From NCBI GenBank assembly GCA_910585785.1, contig CAJUEV010000021.1, positions 1 through 17,444 of the forward strand: a DNA stretch of 17,444 bases, written 5' to 3'. Of the stretch, positions 13,617 to 17,444 are shown one piece after another. A program made the translations under genes and the position numbers. The DNA comes from an uncultured Christensenella sp. Lineage in GTDB: Bacteria; Bacillota; Clostridia; Christensenellales; Borkfalkiaceae. Within the stretch, counting starts at the first letter, position 1; every line of letters begins with the position of its first letter. The notes under the pieces were generated by a model. The model was not told the DNA's origin. It did not search any database and was given only the letters and a program-made list of their open reading frames with translations.

Positions 13617-15173
13617 ATGAAAACGGGGGAAAGACAATTGAAAGCCGAAAGTAAAAAATTTTTATGTATAGCCGCCTGTTGCGCGGTTGCACTTTCCGCG
13701 ATTTGCGTTTGTCCTGCGCGGCTTTTTGCTTCGGCAAATTCCGGTCCCACAAGTTGGCACGGCGTAACCGCTTCCGGCGTCTTGATTACGGGCGAGCAGT
13801 GCCCGATAAAAGCGGAAAGAGAAGTTTTGACTTTTAATGTTCCCGATTTTATATCTTACGGCGCCTCCAAGGAAGAAATGCTTGCTTATAAGGCAAATTT
13901 TTCCGCGGAATATACTTTTAAAAACCCTACCGATAACACGGTAAGCGTTCAATTTGCCTTTCCTTTGGGCGAACGCACGGATTTGGGCTTTTGGGAAAGC
14001 GTTGAAGGCGGCGCGGACGAATATATCCGCTTGGACGACTTGAAAAAAGACGAGTACAAGGTGCTTGCGGATGAAGCGGAAATTGAAACGCAAATGCGTA
14101 CCACCTATCATAACTCGGGCGAGTTTGACTTTGCGAAGGAAAGTAAGCGAATTCGCGACGATTACAGGCAGCACGAAATTTTCAGTCGTCAAATGCCGGT
14201 AAACGTTTATAATTTTTGCGTCAGGTCGGAGTGTAAAGATTATTTTTATGCGGAGGCGACTATCAACGACGGGGCGGGACTTTGCTTTGGTGGAAGTTAC
14301 GGAAGTTTAAGTAAAAACGGCAAAAAGACTGTTTTGAAATATTCGGTAAAAGACGGGGATATAATAACCGTTTACGCAATAGGCGGGACTATAAACGCCG
14401 CTGCGGCGGAATGGCGGTTTTTTGAAATGTCCGGCTATCTCGGCGTAATCGAAAGCAAGGTGGACGCCGTTTGCGAACTTGCCGCAAAGGTTGATTCGAT
14501 AACGTTTGAAGATTACGTATTCGGCGCATATTCGGGGGGCAACGACGTTTCCGAAATAGATTATTACAACGCGGCGCTGGATTATATTGACGATTGCGGC
14601 GAAAACGCATTGCTGCCGAAAGACTTTAAATTTTTAGATGACGACTATTACGTTATGGATTGGCTTGTTTACGATTTGGACTTTGCGGCAGGGCAAACCA
14701 TAATAAATACGGTTACGGCTCCCCTGTATCCCGGCGGGTACTATAATTATTCGCCGTACGTGTATACTTTCGATTATTTGCTTTCGCCGGCGGCGGGATG
14801 GGTATCGTTCAGAAATTTTGAAATACGCATAAATACTCCGTATTATATTTTTGCATCCAATTTTAGTTTTGAGAAAACCGATTACGGCTACGTTTATAGC
14901 GAGATGTCGCTTCCCAATGAAGAACTGCATTTTGAAATGTGCACGGTTAAAAATCCCGAATACACAAAAAGCGATAGCGGAACTGTTTTAGTCGCTATTT
15001 TAGGGCTTTTCAGCGTGGTGCTTATATTGCTGCCCGTGATTGCCATAGTAACGTTTGTAGTAGTGTTAATAGTCGCTTTAACCAAGCGGAAAAACAAGAA
15101 GTCGGAAATAACTGTTAATAATCGGGTGTTTGAACCCTTGAACACGTTTGATAAAAAAGACGGGACGGAGTAG
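13617..15173 (+). CDS. Signal-peptide, C-terminally membrane-anchored protein of unknown function
   Basis: About 518 residues from ATG 13617, or 511 from TTG 13638. The N-terminus is a clear signal peptide: basic KAESKK, hydrophobic FLCIAACCAVALSAICV, then an Ala-rich cleavage region LFASA. The large outside part (~45-465) is rich in Asp and Tyr and begins with beta-like segments (VTASGVLITGEQCPIKAE, YTFKNPTDNTVSVQFAFPLG) like other unnamed Clostridia surface proteins. One or two hydrophobic helices follow (VLVAILGLFSVVLILLPVIA on to VVVLIVAL), then a basic KRKNKK stop-transfer and a short cytoplasmic tail. Start choice: with the promoter at 13578-13606, ATG 13617 would have about a 4-nt leader; TTG 13638 has GGGGGA 8 nt upstream and gives a cleaner signal peptide. 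I do not recognise the family. Confidence 0.85.
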   Translation: MKTGERQLKAESKKFLCIAACCAVALSAICVCPARLFASANSGPTSWHGVTASGVLITGEQCPIKAEREVLTFNVPDFISYGASKEEMLAYKANFSAEYTFKNPTDNTVSVQFAFPLGERTDLGFWESVEGGADEYIRLDDLKKDEYKVLADEAEIETQMRTTYHNSGEFDFAKESKRIRDDYRQHEIFSRQMPVNVYNFCVRSECKDYFYAEATINDGAGLCFGGSYGSLSKNGKKTVLKYSVKDGDIITVYAIGGTINAAAAEWRFFEMSGYLGVIESKVDAVCELAAKVDSITFEDYVFGAYSGGNDVSEIDYYNAALDYIDDCGENALLPKDFKFLDDDYYVMDWLVYDLDFAAGQTIINTVTAPLYPGGYYNYSPYVYTFDYLLSPAAGWVSFRNFEIRINTPYYIFASNFSFEKTDYGYVYSEMSLPNEELHFEMCTVKNPEYTKSDSGTVLVAILGLFSVVLILLPVIAIVTFVVVLIVALTKRKNKKSEITVNNRVFEPLNTFDKKDGTE

Positions 15174-15179
15174 CCGTAT

Positions 15180-15914
15180 ATGCACGAAGGGCACAGAAAA
15201 CGTATGTATGAAAAACTGAAAAACGACGACGGACTTTACGAGCACGAGTTGCTTGAAATTTTGCTGTTTAACGCTTTTCAGCGTAAAAATACAAACCCGA
15301 TAGCGCACGCGTTGCTTGATTCGTTCGGCTCGATTTCGGGAGTTTTAAACGCAAGCGTGGAAGAGCTGTGCGCGGTGGAAGGCGTGGGCGAGAGCGTGGC
15401 GCTTTATCTTAAATGCATAGGCGAGTGCACAAAACGCACGTCCGCGGGCTCGGCGGGGGTGGCGCAACTTAAAAGTTATGACGATTTTAAAAATTTTGTG
15501 CGCATACGTTTGCGGGGAAGGTGCGAGGAGGTGCTTGAACTTTACTGTCTGGACAAAAGCGGCAAAGTCAAAAAAATTTCTTCGTTTTCATCCGACGAAA
15601 CAAGCAGAGTAAGGGTGGACGCGGACAAAGTTGCCCGCGTAATATCTGCCGTTAAGCCGTACGGGCTGCTTATTGCGCACAACCATTTAAGCGGGGATAG
15701 CCTGCCTTCCGCAAACGACGACAGGTTTACTATGGAAGTGCAGCTTATGTGCAGTATGAACAACGTCTGCCTTTACGACCATTGCATTTACGCTTCGGAT
15801 AAAAATATTTTCAGTTATTTTTCTTCGGGTAAAATTGATAAAATAAAAAGCGGATTTTCGTTTGAAAAGCTTGTCGGCGAGCAGTACAAACAGCAAACTT
15901 TTACAAAAAAATAA
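15180..15914 (+). CDS. radC: RadC family JAB/JAMM-domain protein
   Basis: A 244-residue RadC (UPF0758) protein. The N-terminal part has a helix-hairpin-helix (ELCAVEGVGESVALYLK, ~63-79) for DNA contact. The C-terminal JAB/MPN+ domain has the zinc-metalloprotease-like motif: H167-N-H169, then ten residues to D180, with upstream acidic EEVLELY. The usual HNHPSGD is HNHLSGD here, a Pro-to-Leu change that leaves the metal ligands intact. Despite the name, a DNA repair role for RadC is doubtful, and homologs are frequent on mobile elements. It starts 6 nt after the previous stop, with GGAG overlapping that gene's end, so the two are translationally linked. It ends just before a terminator hairpin. 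Confidence 0.92.
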   Translation: MHEGHRKRMYEKLKNDDGLYEHELLEILLFNAFQRKNTNPIAHALLDSFGSISGVLNASVEELCAVEGVGESVALYLKCIGECTKRTSAGSAGVAQLKSYDDFKNFVRIRLRGRCEEVLELYCLDKSGKVKKISSFSSDETSRVRVDADKVARVISAVKPYGLLIAHNHLSGDSLPSANDDRFTMEVQLMCSMNNVCLYDHCIYASDKNIFSYFSSGKIDKIKSGFSFEKLVGEQYKQQTFTKK

Positions 15915-15924
15915 TTTTTTTATA

Positions 15925-15956
15925 AAAACCGTCGCGGTTGTATTTGCGGCGGTTTT
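15925..15956 (+). terminator. Probable terminator after radC
   Basis: AAAACCGTCGC pairs with GCGGCGGTTTT (11 bp, one G-U) around a 10-nt loop, followed by AATTTG. The T run is mostly within the stem. It lies 11 bp after the radC stop. Confidence 0.68.
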
Positions 15957-16018
15957 AATTTGCGTCATATTATATTTGAGGTTTTGTATTTTGTGGGCGT
16001 ATACGTGCGGGTTTTTGA

Positions 16019-16047
16019 TTGACATTGGCGCGCGCGTTTGATAAAAT
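16019..16047 (+). promoter_or_regulatory. Promoter of the tRNA-like repeat / tRNA-Ser unit
   Basis: TTGACA (16019-16024), 17-bp spacer, TAAAAT (16042-16047). Transcription should start near 16054, about 63 nt before the first repeat. No other good promoter was seen between it and the tRNA, so the three repeats and tRNA-Ser would share one primary transcript. The leader at 16054-16103 has CGGTTTTAA facing TTAAAATCCG, a possible long-range stem. Confidence 0.85.
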
Positions 16048-16116
16048 ATGCACACGGTTTTAAGTAAGCGGCGGTTTGCTAGGCGGCTATTTAAAATCCG
16101 TCGAATTTAATATTAC

Positions 16117-16184
16117 GGAGAGATGGCAGAGTGGTAAGCACTGCGTGCTTCGGTACGACGAATGCGCCGCCTTCGCCCACTCTC
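16117..16184 (+). repeat. tRNA-like repeat unit 1 (68 nt)
   Basis: First of three direct 68-nt units. It begins with 18 of the first 19 nt of the tRNA-Ser gene downstream and is preceded by the same TTTAATATTAC leader as the tRNA. It differs from unit 3 at one position only (16: T for C). Possible fold: GAGAG (2-6) plus TGG pairs with CCACTCTC at the end; AAGCAC-TGC-GTGCTT (20-34) forms a 6-bp hairpin; CGAA (43-46) pairs with TTCG (56-59). It lacks an anticodon arm, a T arm and CCA. Confidence 0.85.
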
Positions 16185-16202
16185 ACGAAAACTTAATATT
16201 AC

Positions 16203-16270
16203 GGAGAGATGGCAGAACGGTAAGCACTGTGTGCTTCGGTACGACGAATGCTGCGCCTTCGCCCACTCTC
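16203..16270 (+). repeat. tRNA-like repeat unit 2 (68 nt)
   Basis: Same layout as unit 1, starting 86 nt after it. It differs from unit 3 at four positions (15, 28, 50, 51). Position 28 is either in a loop or a wobble partner, depending on which hairpin forms. The changes at 15, 50 and 51 break the candidate GCGG/CCGC inner stem of the other units, so that stem is not supported. Preceded by TTAATATTAC. Confidence 0.85.
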
Positions 16271-16292
16271 ACGAAAACTTAATAAACTACTT

Positions 16293-16360
16293 GGAGAGAT
16301 GGCAGAGCGGTAAGCACTGCGTGCTTCGGTACGACGAATGCGCCGCCTTCGCCCACTCTC
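16293..16360 (+). repeat. tRNA-like repeat unit 3 (68 nt)
   Basis: Starts 90 nt after unit 2 and 86 nt before the tRNA. Its first 19 nt, GGAGAGATGGCAGAGCGGT, are identical to the tRNA-Ser gene. Further on it shares CGAATGCG with the tRNA D-arm region. Between these two matches lies a 15-nt hairpin AAGCACTGCGTGCTT flanked by CGGT on both sides, so the unit looks like a tRNA 5' part with a hairpin inserted in the D loop and the 3' part replaced. Confidence 0.85.
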
Positions 16361-16378
16361 GCAAAAATTTAATATTAC

Positions 16379-16466
<88 letters not shown>

Positions 16467-16674
16467 TTAGGGAATTGTACGAACACACGCCAAAGTGAGT
16501 TCGTATTATTCTTTGAAAGAGATTACTTCGGCGTTTGCGTTGGAATGAATATAGCGTCGCCGTAACCGCCTACACCGACAGCGTGGAAAACACAAAAGCG
16601 TGATGAGAACGGCAACTTTACAAAATAGCGATAAAGGCACTTTGAGAGAAATCTCGGAGTGCCTTACTGTTTGC
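16467..16674. other. Intergenic region after tRNA-Ser with two hairpins; no gene assigned
   Basis: Directly after the tRNA lies TACGAAC ... GTTCGTA (16478-16505), followed by TTATTCTTTG, a weak terminator candidate for the tRNA. Between about 16506 and 16603 more than one forward frame reads short protein-like peptides (for example WNEYSVAVTAYTDSVENTKA ending at 16603), but none has a start and ribosome site, so at most this is a gene remnant. The stretch ends in the hairpin listed separately at 16634-16665. Confidence 0.5.
16634..16665 (+). terminator. Intrinsic terminator upstream of the DUF6194 gene
   Basis: AAGGCACTTTGAG pairs with CTCGGAGTGCCTT (13 bp, two G-U) around AGAAAT, followed by ACTGTTTGCTTGATT. 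It insulates the DUF6194 gene from the tRNA transcript. Confidence 0.75.
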
Positions 16675-16703
16675 TTGATTAAGTATTTTGGTTTTGCTAT
16701 AAT
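16675..16703 (+). promoter_or_regulatory. Extended -10 promoter for the DUF6194 gene
   Basis: TTGATT (16675-16680), 17-bp spacer, TATAAT (16698-16703), with TG one base before the -10. Confidence 0.82.
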
Positions 16704-16747
16704 AATTGTACGATAAACAATAATTTGTATAAAGAGGAAGATATAAA

Positions 16748-17194
16748 ATGCAACCTAACGATATACTTAAATACTGTCTTGATAATCTACCCGATACGGT
16801 TTTAGTAAGCAGTTGGGGCGAGCGTGGAATTTTCTATAATCCGAACAATACGCTAAAACGCGGAATTTATGTTTTGACCGTCAAAGAGAAAGACGGTGAC
16901 AATGATAAGAGTTCGGATTTGAACAGAGAAAAAATTTACCGCGTTAATATAGGTATTCGCAAAAACACTTTTATAAATATGTTTGGCTCTGTTCCTGCTC
17001 GTCCGCCAAAAGGTGGTATTGTAGATATGCCGTATGACTTTACGAAAACCGATAAAATATTGCCACACCCCGTTTACGCTTGGATGAGTTGGGTATGTGC
17101 GCTCAACCCGTCCGATACAACCTTTGAAAGATTAAAGCCGTTAATTCAAGAGGCTTATGAGTACGCAAAGGAAAAATATTCTAAAAGGAAGTAA
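16748..17194 (+). CDS. DUF6194 family protein
   Basis: A 148-residue soluble protein. It fits the DUF6194 family: an N-terminal helix (DILKYCLDNLP), SWGERGIFYNP, then YVLTVKEKDGDND, the conserved core REKIYRVNIGIRKNTF, and the family end LPHPVYAWMSWVCALNPS with a C-terminal helix. The family has no established function; the fold may be small-molecule binding, but that is a guess. ATG 16748 is preceded by AGAGGAAG at good spacing. It is a single-gene unit with its own promoter and terminator. Its base composition is visibly more AT-rich and lacks the GCG/CGC-heavy codons of the upstream genes, a sign of possible transfer. Confidence 0.8.
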   Translation: MQPNDILKYCLDNLPDTVLVSSWGERGIFYNPNNTLKRGIYVLTVKEKDGDNDKSSDLNREKIYRVNIGIRKNTFINMFGSVPARPPKGGIVDMPYDFTKTDKILPHPVYAWMSWVCALNPSDTTFERLKPLIQEAYEYAKEKYSKRK

Positions 17195-17216
17195 GATAAA
17201 TTTCAATTTAGCGTCG

Positions 17217-17251
17217 AATGGCTGATAAGACTAACTATCTTGTCAGTCATT
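17217..17251 (+). terminator. Intrinsic terminator after the DUF6194 gene
   Basis: AATGGCTGATAAG pairs with CTTGTCAGTCATT (13 bp, two G-U) around ACTAACTAT, followed by TTTCTTTG. It lies 22 bp after the stop. Confidence 0.85.
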
Positions 17252-17420
17252 TTTCTTTGTGCAGAGCGACTACTTTTTGCAGTTCGAGAGCCTCCGTGAT
17301 TTTGCCTTTCGTTGTGGCTGTTGTAGCACAGTTCTCGCAAAAGTAAACGGCAAAACAAATGCCGATTTGTGTTTGTACAAACAAGTAACCTCTCCGCCAA
17401 AAGAAACCTAAAACGAACCA
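17247..17420 (-). pseudogene. Possible gene fragment or small ORF at the window end
   Basis: On the minus strand one frame reads a protein-like C-terminus: IGICFAVYFCENCATT, then TKGKITEALELQKVVALHK and a stop at 17247-17249. A CxxC pair (FCENC) is followed by a good amphipathic helix. The frame is closed upstream by a TAG just before 17420, so only a 45-residue product from TTG 17384 (with GGAGAGG upstream) would be possible. The other two minus-strand frames are also open over most of the same stretch, which weakens the case. The sequence resembles tails that I associate with Clostridia mobile DNA, but I cannot name a family. Confidence 0.3.
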
Positions 17421-17444
17421 CTATTTTAAGTGTTCGGGTTAGGT

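Noticed and set aside
16117..16360. CRISPR-like array
   Set aside because: Repeats of 68 nt are too long, the linkers are similar to each other rather than unique, and no cas gene is present.

Overview
The window looks like a metagenomic contig from an uncultured, low-to-middle GC Clostridia-type Bacillota. Evidence: near-consensus TTGACA/TATAAT promoters with 17-bp spacers, AGGAGG-type ribosome sites, a KtrAB potassium system, ComF, a DUF1461 membrane protein and a tRNA with an encoded CCA. Genus cannot be fixed from sequence alone. The first 13 bases match the end of the Illumina TruSeq adapter, so base 1 is an assembly edge and not biology.

Region by region. 1-1364: two minus-strand genes, a small cysteine amidase-like protein and comF. 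1455-2432: a HAD hydrolase with its own promoter and a terminator. 2438-4884: a minus-strand potassium-uptake operon, ktrB - small unknown gene (frameshifted in this assembly) - ktrA, from a strong promoter. 5181-8434: glmM and glmS, the first step and the isomerisation step of UDP-GlcNAc synthesis for the cell wall. 8444-11121: a large SF2 helicase with a predicted membrane hairpin. 11274-13561: two minus-strand genes, a tyrosine phosphatase and a DUF1461/YhhN-like fusion membrane protein, each with a promoter so close to its ATG that the mRNA should be leaderless or nearly so. 13578-15956: a divergent promoter driving a signal-peptide/membrane-anchored protein of unknown function and a RadC protein.

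15957-17444 is the most unusual part. A strong promoter reads through three near-identical 68-nt units and then tRNA-Ser(UGA). Each unit starts with the same leader and the same first ~19 nt as the tRNA, but the rest is replaced by a hairpin-rich sequence with no T arm, anticodon arm or CCA. They look like tRNA-derived, co-transcribed structured RNA repeats. Downstream is an AT-richer DUF6194 gene. A 10-bp copy of the tRNA 3' end recurs about 0.9 kb further on, which hints at a small island inserted at the tRNA.

Other points to check: the glmM start codon (its only canonical start lies inside its own Shine-Dalgarno), and an 8-bp palindrome GCATATGC found four times, always between genes.
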